Assembly: GCF_000003815.2 (NCBI RefSeq)
Contig: NC_049982.1
Coordinates: forward strand, 31,224,407-31,259,394
Reading direction: 5' to 3'
Length of the DNA stretch: 34,988 nucleotides
Origin: Branchiostoma floridae
Taxonomy: Eukaryota > Chordata > Leptocardii > Amphioxiformes > Branchiostomatidae
Shown piece after piece: positions 8,836 through 20,900 of this stretch. The notes beneath the pieces are model-generated. The model was not told the DNA's origin. It saw only the letters and a list, made by a program, of their open reading frames with translations, and did not search any database. Position 1 is the stretch's first letter; each line of letters starts with the position of its first letter. Both the position numbers and the translations under genes were made by a program.

Positions 8836-9586
8836 AGAGCAAAACTCTTCCCAAGCAAAGAGAATGAAAATGTCGAAAATTCTATCATGTAGCGTGAGCT
8901 CTACTCCATGGCAAGTCCGGACGTCCGTTCATAGGCTCCAGTGACTTTGTTTATATCAAATAACCGCTAAACCGCCCCCTGGCGTAACACACCTTGTTTG
9001 TATTGTACTGAATAGTACTTGTAAGCTGTATATCCGGACATCTTCATTTGAACCACTCACACAAGGAAGGACCCCTACTCTTTTTCGAGAGCATGATAGA
9101 TAAGTAAATAAAGGGGATTCTATTTTTAGAGTTACTACTGGTGCTGCTTTGCGAGAATATGGGTTCGCTGAACTTTTGAATGCTGCATTACCCTTCCTTT
9201 GTACAGGTGCGGTCATGCGTAACAGTGCCACCTGTTGATAGTCTCCGGAAAGACAGGAAGAGGAGTCAGATCTCGGTATGCGCACCTTGCACCCATAACA
9301 ACACGCCTACAGAAACGACAGGAAGTATTCTTCTTCTTTTTCAAACACTCGAACTGAGTTTTTTCTGTTTGTTTTTAGTTTCCTGACTTTATTAAAAGCC
9401 TTTCTCGGCTTACAAAAATTATTCTGAGTGTGTCACATACATTGTACCTGGGTCTTATAATATGTCTCAATGCAGGCTTTTCATTTGACGTCATCTGCGC
9501 TATGTTGGATTACAGCAGCTAGTATTCCTGTAAAGTACAGGAAAAATTACCTACCAATATGCACACAGGGATTCAACTTATAATTA
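8836..9586. other. Gene-free interval
   Basis: Open frames at 8956-9285 (minus) and 9180-9386 (plus) overlap each other and have no recognisable motif. I do not call them genes. Confidence 0.4.
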
Positions 9587-10146
9587 CGGTCAAACCTTTT
9601 TATTACGGCCACTCACGGGACTGGAGAACTGTGGCCACTATAGACAGGTGCCTACTATAGAGAAAATGCTTATCAATTGACCACGAGCGATAAGTTACAC
9701 GTGATTTTAGTACCCACTGATCTTTCTGAGCAGGTCACATTGTCTCGATCGTCTCTAAATTCAACTGATTAATTCAAATCTACCGAAAATATTTTTATTT
9801 TCATGCTCATTGTTAGTAAATTCGCCGTCTATGACTTGCGCTCTAACATTCAAGGCACGCGTACCGCTAAAATAAATGATATCGGGAACTCTAAATTCTC
9901 CAAACTAGGATTTCAAACTCGACACAGGGTGACGTATGACCGCAGAATGGTCGCACGAGGCAGTGTTGCTGTATCTACGGGACCAGAAATCGTGTGGCCG
10001 TGGCCGCGTTGGACAGGTGGCCGTTATAGATTATTTCTTAATGCTAAGGTCAATGGGAAAAATCCAAGGGACCGACAAAAAGTGACGGTCAACGCAATAA
10101 CCAGGTAGTCGCAATGCAAACGTGGCCGCTAATACAGGTTTGACTG
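9587..10146. mobile_element. Pogo/Tigger-like MITE, TA duplication
   Basis: TA-flanked termini CGGTCAAACCT and AGGTTTGACTG are followed by matching subterminal words (TTACGGCCACT / CGTGGCCGCTAATACAGG). TA target sites and these termini fit Tc1/mariner-pogo derivatives. No transposase is seen; the 101-residue open frame inside is not recognisable. Confidence 0.75.
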
Positions 10147-10148
10147 TA

Positions 10149-11054
10149 CTATGACGTTATTGAAAAGTCTGTATATGTGCAGTCATTTTGTAATTATGAC
10201 ATTTTCGGTTAAGGTATTTGGTACAATAGGTTGTTATTTTCTTCTCTTAGATTGGAAACACTTGCAGCTAAGTATGCATTGAATGGCTCAATTTTTGCGA
10301 TGACTCAGGCGTTTACATTTTAATACCTATGCTCATTGCTGTATCAAACAGTGGATTTATAAATTCTCTGTTACTGCCAAGGATGAATGTTACATAATAT
10401 CATATACTCATGAAAATGAAGAAAACTTGAAGATTTCAAGTTGTGGAAAGTAGCTCTATTGTAAACTTTTCTCAAGGTATCATCATGAACCTACTTGCAG
10501 ATCACATTATGATATTCAAATAAGTGATAACGATTAATGTGGGTTAAAAGAAATATTGAAAGCATTGACACAACCATGCGGCCATGCATTACATACTTTT
10601 TAAATATTCAAATACTATCAATCATATATACATAGATTTTAGTAACTACAGTTGTGGAGTTGATTTTGGTATGATATATCTTATTTATCAGACTTGCAAT
10701 TGGTTATAATATTACCATATCTAAAACACACAGCATTCCATAACATACTACATAACCCTATCGCACAACCTTGTCCATGGTCCTTGATCATTTCAGGCAA
10801 AGATTTTGTACATTATCACAGTCTTAAAATTACTATTTTCTTATTGAAAGACCAAATAAAATGTTTGTCAATAGCAAATATCTGAACAAACAATACAGAA
10901 GTAGTTTTATCATATAGTGTAGATAATCGTATAATCGTGTTAGAAATGATGTGGTATAAGAAACTTCATGTACTTTTTATATTGTGTACTTTTTTATATG
11001 TTTTTTTTTCGTGAAATAGTTTATCACACAATTCCAGCATTGCTTATCTCAATA
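10149..11054. other. AT-rich gene-free interval
   Basis: Low-complexity AT-rich DNA. Nothing supportable is seen on either strand. Confidence 0.55.
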
Positions 11055-12410
11055 GTTATTTTTATTTATTTTATTTTATTCGCATTCGTTTTTCGAGCAT
11101 TGGACAAGAAGCTCACAATGAGCTTATGGAGGTCTTCTGCTCTGTATTACATACAATGACAATCAAAAGTAACAAAATTGAGATTATAACGAAACGTATA
11201 ACTTAAGATGACATGAACATAAACGTCATCTTGCAACATAAGAATAACATAAATACTAACAACAAAAACGGGCTAAAGCGCATACAAGGCTGGCATTACC
11301 AATCAATTTCAAATCAGATTAAGTAAATCTTCCGGTCATTTTGATAAAATCGAAAACATAGTCAAAGATGTTACAATTTATCGAGTGTGGGAGGAAAGGG
11401 CTGCCCATAGTGAGAAGGGTGCATAAAGTATTGTCAGATGAGTTAAGGGGGTCAGGCGAGAGTAATTCTTCTAGGTTTAAACGGGATATGGAGTGCAACA
11501 TATGAATCCTTTCGCTATTGTATAGTTCGCAGTGCAACAAGTAGTGCTCAGTTGTCTCGTTTGAATTCCCACATTCACAAGTAGGGCTAGTTATGCACTG
11601 GTGTTAGAATAGGTGTGAGTTAAGCTGGCTGAAGTCGAGTCTGAGTCTAGTCAAGTGAACTGCAGGGCGTCCGTGGCCATGGGAGTAGTGGGTGTGTGTG
11701 GGCGGGCTGTCAAAGAAAGACTCTAGTTCTCTTTTAAAAATACTAATAGATGGTGATGTTTTGGTGGACAAAGGAAGTTGACTCCAGGAGAAAACTGCGG
11801 CAGGTAAGAAGGATCTTTTGTATTTTTCGGTTCTTAGGGCAATAGGAAGGTAGTTCTGGTCATCTCGAAGGCCATAAGGGGTGGAATCACGGATAAGTGG
11901 AGGTACCAGTTCATGGAGATAATTTGGTGCGGAGCCGCTGGCCATTTTATAGAAGTGAATAAGTACATGCTTTTCCCGTCTGGTGGCAAGTGTGTCCCAA
12001 CCGACCTCCGTTAAGATGCGGCTTTGATTCTTCCCCCTTAGTGCGCCCGTGCAGAGTCTTTCTTAAGAGTACCGCACCAGGCGACGTTGGCATACTCAAT
12101 CAAGGGACGTATCATGGCTTTGTACAGAGTCTCGAGTGTTTTCCGTGGGACAAAGCAATAAATTCTTTTCAGTAGATTTATCCGTTTCATTGCTTTCGTC
12201 ACCAGGATTGACACGTGAAGTGACCATGATAGGTCTCTAGTGAGATGTAGGCCAAGGTGTTTGTGGGATTCGACTTCAGTGAGCTGAACACCTTTAAAGT
12301 ATAAGGGGAGATGTCGAACTTTGTTTTCCTTCAGGGAGATACTGTTTTTTGGGGATTGAATGTAACAAGCCACAGTTGTGTTTCCGTATGGGGTCGGTAG
12401 GTCAGGATTC
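11055..12410 (-). pseudogene. 5'-truncated CR1/jockey-type LINE fragment
   Basis: On the minus strand the sequence encodes the C-terminal third of a non-LTR reverse transcriptase: WLVTFNPQKT, HKHLGLHLTRDLSW, then MIRPLIEYANVAWCG. A tail domain with TEVGWDTLATRR and SFLPAAVFSWSQLP follows, then a His/Cys-containing end (TCECG..TTEHYLLHC). The palm domain and endonuclease are missing. Frameshifts occur in an A-run near 12353 and near 12040, and stops separate the parts. The 3' UTR ends in an (AAATA)n-like tail near 11055. It is an old, inactive insertion, distinct from the LINE at 24774-28989. Confidence 0.85.
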
Positions 12411-12644
12411 TTCTTTTTCTTCTAATTTTTTTACTCTAGCCTGAGTGATCCAAAAACAGTTTAACGATTTTGAACTGAAACGCATCAAGACACAACGCAC
12501 TGTCATGCTCACTTTTAAAATCTTCCCATGGTCCCCTATGCCATGGACTTTATTTATAATGAAAAACGAAAATACATGATAGTGATTACATAATTTACTT
12601 CTCAGTGTACACCCATGTATGTTCAAAAAGTAATATTTCCGATA

Positions 12645-12818
12645 CAGTAGAAGCCAGTTAATTGCACAAAGGATAATCGCACACTTCTGTTAATTGCACG
12701 AAATCCCAAAATCCCGTGGTGGTGCAGTCCAGCTTAATACCTTCGCTTTATAGCACCATTCGGATAATTGAACGAAATGCACTGGCAAATGGGGTGTGCA
12801 ATTAAGCGGCGTCTACTG
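12645..12818. mobile_element. Short pogo/Tigger-like MITE
   Basis: 174 bp with inverted termini CAGTAGAAGCC..TTAATTGCAC and GTGTGCAATTAAGCGGCGTCTACTG. TA precedes the left end; the right flank is CATA, so one duplication is degraded. Inner GTTAATTGCACGAAAT and ATAATTGAACGAAAT words repeat. Confidence 0.75.
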
Positions 12819-13456
12819 CATATGTACCGTATTTATATTTGCATGTGGTGTTTTTCTGAAAACATTTCCAAAATTTTTCAAAGTATGAAGCTTGTAAGCT
12901 AATATGACGTCGTGTATGTCTAATGATAAAGAATATGCATAATTAATACAGTACACTTTTTTCGAATTTTGCCAATAGATGATTTACAATTTTACACTCG
13001 TAGAAAAAATGTTCAGCATAATTAACAAAGTAAACAGAGAACAATGAAAGTACTGTCATGCTTGATAGAGCGACTTTCCAATGGTCCCTTTTTAAAAAAA
13101 GTTGTAGTGATTTTGTAACAGTCCCTGCAACTGCTGTACAATTCAACTCAAAGCAGTGGCTGTAAATCATTCTTGTTGAGTAGAAGAACTATCATTGTCA
13201 AACCGACGAGAATGTCACAAATAAAACGTATATTGATAATCGATTACTCTTTCACACTTTGTATTGCTTCCTTTTTTTTAATTACAACAGATAAAAAAAT
13301 GCGGGAAAAAAATTAGAAATAATAAAAACGTCCAGTGAAGGCAGCTTGCTAGCTTGTATGTTGGCAATGCTGGAAGATTTGACCAATGCAAACATTGCCA
13401 CAAAATTGGTTATGAACACGTCATTTTAGGGACCAGCAACATTTTGGGGGGGGGGG
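12819..13456. other. AT-rich gene-free interval
   Basis: No supportable gene is seen. It ends in a G homopolymer at 13446-13457, next to the minisatellite. Confidence 0.5.
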
Positions 13457-13462
13457 GCAAAT

Positions 13463-14225
13463 CTGCTGTCATTGTCTTAATGATAAATGAAGAATAAAGT
13501 CTGCTGTCACTATCTTAAGCGGATTAAAAAATTGAACATCTTATGTATTAAGGATGAAATTTGCTGTCACTATCTTTAGCAGATAAAAATATTGAACATC
13601 TTGTTTATGTAGAATACAATCTACTGTCACTATCTTTAGCAGATAAAAAAGGAACATCTTGTGAATTAAGAATAAAATCTACTTTTACTATATTTAGCAG
13701 ATAAAAAGATTTGACATCTTCTTATATATGAAGAATATAATCTGCTGTCATTGCCAAGAATAAAATCTGCTGTCACTATCATTAGCAGGTAAAAAGCTTG
13801 AACATCTGGTGTATGTAGAATAGAATCTGCTATCACTATCTTCAGCAGATCATAATTGACCATCTTATGTATGGAGAATAAAATCAGCTGTCACAATCTA
13901 AGCAGATGAAAATTTAACATTTTGTGTATGAAGAATAGCATCTGCTGTCATCATCTTTGATCAACATTGATAATCTACTGTCACTATATCAAGCCGATAA
14001 AGATGGAACATCTTGTGTATAAAGAATAAAATCTGCTGTCATCATCTTTAGTAGATAGAAAAAATGAACATCCTATTTACTATGTAGAATAGAATAATCT
14101 GTATCTGTTTTTAGCAAATAAAAAGATTGAACATCTTATGTATAAAGAAAAAAATCTAATGTCACTTTCATTAGCAGATAAAAATGAGCATCTTATGCAT
14201 GAAAACTTAAGTCTACTGTCACAGA
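13463..14225. repeat. Minisatellite of about 60-bp units, about 13 copies
   Basis: Each unit contains TCTGCTGTCACTATCTTTAG then CAGATAAAAA, GAACATCTTGTGTATG and AAGAATAAAA. Recurrences of CTGCTGTCA-like words fall near 13463, 13500, 13561, 13621, 13680, 13742, 13768, 13825, 13886, 13941, 13975, 14033, 14156 and 14212. ATCTGCT and AGCAGAT within one unit can pair as a 7-bp stem. Units diverge by about 10-25 percent by eye, with some truncated. Confidence 0.88.
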
Positions 14226-15075
14226 GAAGAAATCGTTAAAATGCCATAAGCACAAGAGTACAATTACCGTATACGAAGTAATGCAAGTTGTTTTATAACA
14301 GCCTTTTTTGGATCGAATGAGTTGAAACTTTGCAGAACGGTAAAGGCATATATCCTCTAGGCATTAAAATATATAAATTTGGTGTTCATTATTTTATGAG
14401 TTTTATGAGTAACTGACCTGATTCCAAGATGACCAAGCCCGTCAGAATAAATATGAGGTCCAATTAACGTGCAATTAAGAATTGCCCTTACCAATTAATT
14501 ATTTTGCTTCTGTAGGAGACTGATGCTGAGCATGCAACTTGAGCATGTAAGTTATATGCGTCTTTTCTATGTTTTTTAAATTTTAGTTGTTGTTGCTGGC
14601 GTGAAGTGAAGTACAAGAGTCAGGGTCATGCGATTTGCGCTGTGTTGATGAAAGTTTCTGCAGCCTACTTTCCAATTAAGATGAATTAAATTGAGCACAC
14701 TTTTTTTACCTTTAAACAGTTAGCTACTTCGTAATTTTTTTTTCTTTTGCCCGATTGAAATGTAGTCTACGAAAACTTTTCATCAGCAAATCATGAATTC
14801 GGCCATAAACCCAACAGGCTCTATATCACAACTTACACCAATCTAGCAGCTGTACGTATTAAAGGACTGTTGAGAGTTAAGAAATGAAAATTGACATGTA
14901 ACTTACAGTGTTATAGAGATGATTGTTATCATGTCTTTGTAATTTCAACTGTGTCAAGTGAACTCATAAAAGCTCTCAGTAACAACTTATCACATGCCTA
15001 TTATCCAGAAAATGGCACGCACCAAAAAAAAAAACAGCCAGGAAAAATATAAACAAAGGCAAAATCTTGAAAACA
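14226..15075. other. Gene-free interval 3' of the NHL pseudo-exon
   Basis: AT-rich DNA. From about 14950 it is similar to 17000-17135, that is, the 3' flank of the duplicated NHL exon. Otherwise nothing supportable. Confidence 0.5.
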
Positions 15076-16610
15076 TTACAGGAATGGAGTCTAGGGTGGA
15101 AAGATGGTGACAGTGTTCTCATATCATATCATTGCTCACCACCAAATGTCCATGTGGTCCTATAGCAATACCGTTGGGTGATGGTGTGAACAAATTTGCC
15201 CTGGCTGGTAAAAATGTCTACCTGTTTGGCTGCAATATTTGCCACCAAATTGTGACCCAAAGAATCCACAAAATTACCCACAGTATGCTTCAGTATTACA
15301 TTGGGTCCAACGACTTCAAAATTAAAAGAGGATTCCCAGAATGATTCTAGACCTGGACAAACTCCTTGTCGTGAACAAAGATGCGATCATTGTCTAATGT
15401 CACAAACGATAACTACTTGTAGATTTTGTACTTTTCTAAAACTATGACTGAATAACCCGTTGGATTTGTAGATATAAATTTCATCAATGCCAGCCAGGAT
15501 GATTTTGTTTCCAAGGACGTCCACGGCAATGCTAGGACTCCATAGACAGTGTGCCAGATCGTCGACTTTAAATTTTGTCACCGGCAGGCCTTCATCATGA
15601 TTGTACTGCACCACAAAATACTAGGTATATACACGTGAATGCCTATCGTGCATGTTTCTCCCAACTACCCACTCGTAAGCCTTTCCGCCGATAGCAACAT
15701 CGCGAGGGAACATTTTCTGCCCATTTTCACCAGGAACTACCGTCAGAAAAGAGCGTAGATAGAACCCATTTGTGCAGTACACTTGGACTCGACAGTTGTC
15801 TAAATCTGTCACGAATATCTCATTGTCGGCGGACACAACGACACCTTCTACCTTGCTAAATTGCCTTTGGCCATATCCTGTTTCGCCAAAGACGATCTTG
15901 TCCGAGTCCACGTACACATATTCACTGTAGCTTTCTGCAACGCCAAGAAATGTAAGATCTCATACCCCATATAAAAAATGTATTTGATTTTTTTTTTGGG
16001 GGGGAGGCTGGTGAAAAGCCATAGCCCTGAGACATCACAGCTGTTGGTGATCCTCCCCTTTCCATCTTCCATTCATCAATCCCAGTCAACTTCGTCCCAG
16101 AAGAACTCATTTACTGGGGACGGCTGTTAAGCTGCCCATTCGCTAAGCCACACTACTTTTCTGAATAGATATTTTCTTCTATTGCTGCAGAATCTGAAAC
16201 TACAGACACGGCCCTCAAAATCTATGCTTCTTCGACCGGGACCTCAATAAATACCGGTAAGCATACACAACAAGTTTTACAAACCCAAGAGAATACTATT
16301 TTGTAGGCGCAAACATACTTTCCACACTCCATTGTTACAGGTCTAAATAGTAATTGAATTCACAAGCAGCAATTGTACATATTCTTCAGGTACACTCCTT
16401 CTGCCATTAAATGATTCGCCGCAATATACCACAGATCTTAGATTCCTGGAAAATGTGTGAAGTTTGTCCCTGGTAAATAGTAAATGGAAGAGTTCTTTTC
16501 AAATCGAGAAGATACCTCGAGCACATTAAAGGGAAGGGCCAACATTCCCACCCTGTAAAAATTACCCTGCTAACAGGACTTCTGCTTGCAGCTTTCACTG
16601 TTTCGGCTGC
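14950..16610. repeat. Segmental tandem duplicate of 17000-18860
   Basis: Homology covers the 3' flank (CACATGCCTA..TATCCAGAAAAT), the whole NHL exon, the intron repeat at 16060-16310 against 18110-18430, and continues to about 16610 (ACATTAAAGGGAAGGGC.. ACCCTGCTAACAG against ATATTGACAGGTAAGGGC.. ACCCTGCTACAG). Spacing from the NHL acceptor to the repeat is conserved (about 114 nt), so the unit was duplicated as a block. The linker exon 7 equivalent is not found on this copy. Confidence 0.75.
15076..15934 (-). pseudogene. Decayed second copy of the NHL propeller exon
   Basis: The acceptor TTGGCGTTGCAG and phase match exon 8 of the intact gene, and translation begins in parallel (ESYSEYVYVDSDKIVFGE). 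The first NHL blade is well kept (GVVVSADNEIFVTDLDNCRV). An in-frame TAG at 15621-15623 breaks blade 2. A second stop follows near 15387, and frame changes and short deletions occur beyond it, although VDSLGH- and ANIAAKQVDIFTSQG-like pieces of the last blades remain. If spliced to exon 7 it could only yield a truncated propeller. Confidence 0.85.
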
Positions 16611-16687
16611 ATTTCGCATCGATGGTATTTTTTTTCTTTTTGGTTACACCTCAGGGTGTAGTCTGCAATAAATTCTAAGATCTGTAC

Positions 16688-16968
16688 AGGATCCATTGTT
16701 TTTTACTATTTGATCTTTCCAACACTGCAGTCTTAACCAAAAATGGGATAAATAACCAACTTATTGTAACCATGAGCATAACGTTCAGTGTAGCTGCTAC
16801 AAGGATCCATCGTCTTTTCCTATTTGATCTTTCCAACACTGCAGCCTTAACCAAAATTGTCCTTCCCCGGATTTGAGATAAATAACCAACTTACTGTAAC
16901 CAGGAGCATAACGTTCGGTGTAGCTGCTATAAGGATCCATCGTCTTTTACTATTTGATCTTTCCAACA
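16688..16968. repeat. Tandem repeat, 114-130 bp, about 2.4 copies
   Basis: Units start with AGGATCCAT at 16689, 16802 and 16932 and share CTATTTGATCTTTCCAACAC, GATAAATAACCAACTTA and GAGCATAACGTTC. It lies between the intact and decayed NHL exons. Confidence 0.88.
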
Positions 16969-17134
16969 CATGGGAGGTCTTTCCCTACGTCTTGAGTTTT
17001 AAAAAAAAGTGAACTCATACGAGATCTCAGTACCAACTAATCACATGCCTAATATCCAGAAAATCCGGCGTGGCACACGCCAAAACAAACAACAAACCAG
17101 GAAAAATATAAACAATTGCAAAAACCTGATATCA

Positions 17135-17994
17135 TTACAGAAATAGAGTATGGGGTGGGAAGATGGTGACCGTGTTGTCATATATGTTTGTCACCACCAA
17201 AAGTCCACGTGGCCCTATAGCAATACCCGTGGGTGTTAGTATTGTGACCAAGGTGCGAACAAAATCACCCTGGCTGGTAAACATGTCCACACGGCCGTTT
17301 CCTCGGTTTGCCACTATGACGTGACCAAAGGAATCCACAAGAACACCCGCAGGATTCCTCAAACCAACCGTACCCACATGGGGTTTTCCATCGTCAAATT
17401 TAAACAAAGGAACCCCAGAGTGATCGTAAACCTGGACAAAATCTTCCTCGCTAACGTAGATATGATCCTTGTCTGATGCCACAAATGATCTGGAGTCTCC
17501 CTGCGCTTTTCTGAACTTATGATTGAGCAAGCCGTCCGGTCTGTAAATTAGAATTTCGTCAGTGAAAGCCAGGATTATTGTATTTCTATGAACGTTCACG
17601 GCAATGCCAGGAGTCGATGAACCGTAATCCTCTATTTTGAAATTAGTCATTGGCATGCCGTCACCACGGTTGTATTGTACCACGCCAACTGCATGTGTAT
17701 GAAGATCATAAATAATACACCCTACAATCCACAGACTTGCCTTTCCGTCCATAGCAATGTCTCGAGGGTACATTTTCTTTGCATTGTCATTGGGAACTAC
17801 CGTGCGAAAGGACCGGAGATGGAACCCGTCTACATTGAAGACTTGGACTCGATAATTATCTGAATCTGTCACGAATATCTCGTTGTCGGCAGACACAACG
17901 ACACCCGAAGACTTCTCAAACCGTCCTGGTCCTGACCCCTTTCCGCCAAAAGCGATCTTGTCCGAGTCCACGTAAATATGTCCGCTGTAGCTTT
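17135..17994 (-). CDS. NHL membrane protein, exon 8 (six-bladed propeller)
   Basis: The acceptor is TTTCTTGTTGCAG; 860 nt to TAA. The frame extends upstream of the acceptor (to 18079) but that part reads intron. Blade signatures: SGVVVSADNEIFVTDSDNYR; YPRDIAMDGKASLWIVG; PGIAVNVHRNTIILA; FVASDKDHIYVSEEDF; NPAGVLVDSFGHVIVANRGN; PTGIAIGPRGLLVVTN. These are NHL repeats of the TRIM2/3 and Brat type. Confidence 0.85.
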
Positions 17995-20900
17995 CTGCAA
18001 CAAGAAAGAGAAGACAGCATGCCTGCTTGAAATACTTTGACTTTTTTTGTAAATATTTTAATGCCATAGCACTAGCCATTGTATATGTGTTATAAATTAT
18101 ATAAAGTGATCCTCCAATTTCCTTCTTCCCCTAATAAATCCCAGCTATTTGGCAGGGATCATTCGTAGGGAAGACTTTCTAGCTGGCCATGGACTATAAG
18201 TACCCCTCTACTTTCCGGAAGGGCATATCTTGTAGTGCTGCAGTACCTGACACAACAGGTAGGATAGAAAACATCGTTTTTTTTGGGGGGGGGGGTTGTC
18301 TCAATAAATGCCTGTTAACATATACAAACATTGTTTCAAATCCATGAAAATGATCTTGTATTATGGGATCAACACTAACAAACACAAACAAAAACAGTAC
18401 CACAGTCGGAAGTGACCCTACTTCCCAGACGTTATGATTGCAAAAAAGTGCCAAATGGTTATAAGATTCACCACCAACAAAGCAAAACATGTTCTATCAT
18501 CGAATGATTCATCACAATCAGATTCCACTCGAAAATGCATGTCTATGCATTGGCTTTTGCATGCAAGTTCCACTAGATTCCGATATGATTAACAAAGAAT
18601 GTACCTGCAGTCCAACTGGAGTCATCTCAACAATTAAGCAACTGCTTTGAATTGGTTGGTAACTTTCAGAACCCGGTTTCGTCGTAGGACATCTCGGTTG
18701 GGTCTGCACCCGACTTTCAGAAGGAAAGCACGTAAAATAGGGGTCCCATTTTCAAAAAAAGCCTCAAGCATATTGACAGGTAAGGGCTAGCACCCCCCCC
18801 CCCCCTGAAAGAATACACCCTGCTACAGAAACAATAAGAAAACTTGCTGTCCTGTGTGCCACTAGGCACTTTATACAAAGCTACTTGTTGGTCAAATATA
18901 TTTACCTTTCGTGGTTGAGAAGATTTGCTTGTCCTTCTTGCTCGATTCCGTCTCATCCATCTTAGTGGTACGAGGAAACTGCACAACAGACAATATGAAA
19001 CTACAACTTGATTTCAAAACATTTTACCCCTTTAATTAGGAACTGCAAAGGGCCTAACATACATTCGCATAACTCCACCAGGTGCCATTATACCGCCACC
19101 TCAAAAAACGTTGTCATAGACGACTTCTCAAGATTGTCTTCAACACCAAAATATCCGAAAAAAGATATCTAACATTCGGTGCTCAAGACAATCATGGGAA
19201 GACCTCTATACTAAGGTTTTTTCACGTGGCGGTATAATTGCACCTGGTGGAATTATGATAGTCTTTAAATTAAATATATAGGCAAAAGAGTTGTTATTTT
19301 ACAATTCAAATTTTGAACTTTTTATAAACATGAACTTGCTTATTATATATTGAGAGCTTATGAAATGTCTTCTTCTTTCTTTTTTAAATTTACCCATTAA
19401 TTATGTCGATGAAAGATGGAAATACAGGATAATGATATACACCAAATAACAGTTGCCCAAGTAACTAGCCATGAACATGAAACGTTAAGCAGCTCCAGGT
19501 AGCACCCACTACCTGTCGTATGTGACACTCAGTCTGGCTCTACACATAAGATAGAATGGTGTCGCTGAATAGAGGTAACTCTGAGGAAATATTGTATCGG
19601 ATAAAACGTCACATAAATTAGTTTGCATAATTGAAATCCTGAAAACACATGAAACACATCTTTAACCCTATTCAGACCGGGGGGGGGGGGGCTTTTGAGG
19701 CCTGCGCCAACTTTGATGTCCTAACGCCAGAACGCCAGAACGAGCTGTTACATTTTTGGAGCAAAACGTGAAGTTTTCTGAGAATACCCCTTTTTCATGG
19801 GTCCGGCCAATACAATCAAATTGATGACGTCATAATTACGTCATATTACGTCAACGTAACGTCAAACGTCTCATACCTGCCGGATTTTTTGTCTATATCA
19901 TTTCTTAAAAATCTGGGGGCCACACGACACGTCGTTCAAAAGTTAGAGGACTTAGAAGTGGGGGGCCTCAAAAGCCCCCCCCCCCCCGTACAGGGATGAC
20001 CAAAAAAGCCCGGTCTGAATATGGTTATGAATAACAAACGCATCTTCATGGTTATTTTACACTTGAAACCTCCCAACTGGGTCCGTTTGAGTTTTGGAGT
20101 GCCATTTGAATGCCCTGCCCCTGTAAACGTAACTGCTAGACTGCTACAAGAAGTTAAAACGCAAAAGATGTTATGTTCAGTGTTGTTTTCCATCGAGTGA
20201 ATGGCTGAAACCTAACATGTTGGCAACGATTAAAGATTTTATAGAATCACTAAATACCGCCTAGCCTTTTAACTTAACTTAAGTCTCAGGCAATTTCTCT
20301 TAAGACGCAACATATTAAATTCATAATAATTATGTCTTTGTAATATTACAAATAAGCTGTGAAAAACAACATGATGAATCAGGATGACACATAACAACCG
20401 CACAGCTAAGCAAGAAACTTGTCATGTTTTATATCTCTAATAAACCTCAAGACAAAACCCACTTTAAGGTAGTTTGTAGTTTTTGTGAAATATTAGTGCC
20501 AATCATATTGTATCGTAATTGCTCTTATTACTAGTACTAAAAATCACATTTCTAAGCAGCATATAAACCTTTGTATTCAACATTACCAAGGGGAAAAACT
20601 TATACATTGGACCATGGAGTAGTTTTAGAGCCCATGTTCTAGTTTAGTAGGCAAAGTCCGGTTGCTATACGAGGGGCATTCAAAAAGTAATGTCCCTGAC
20701 CCACTTCCAGTTGTTTGATCTAGATGAAATTTTGCATGTGTAATGAGTCATCTCTCTATGGGTTATGTTGCAAAAAACAGCTCTGAACTAATTGTGGTTA
20801 CTGATTTACTGGTGTTTGAACTGAGTCAGGTGTGAAATAGACCAGGTGTGAAATGGAGCAAGTTGAGTGTCGCGCAGTGATCCGGTTTTTGTATTTGAAA

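Noticed and set aside
8956-9386. Overlapping frames of 109 (minus) and 68 (plus) codons
   Set aside because: They overlap on opposite strands with no recognisable domain or plausible splice sites.
13463-14225. CRISPR-like array
   Set aside because: The whole unit repeats, without unique spacers, and the context is metazoan.
18001-18079. N-terminal extension of the propeller exon (MASAMALKYLQKK..)
   Set aside because: It lies upstream of a strong acceptor (TTTCTTGTTGCAG) whose phase fits exon 7. The duplicated copy conserves the acceptor but not this extension.
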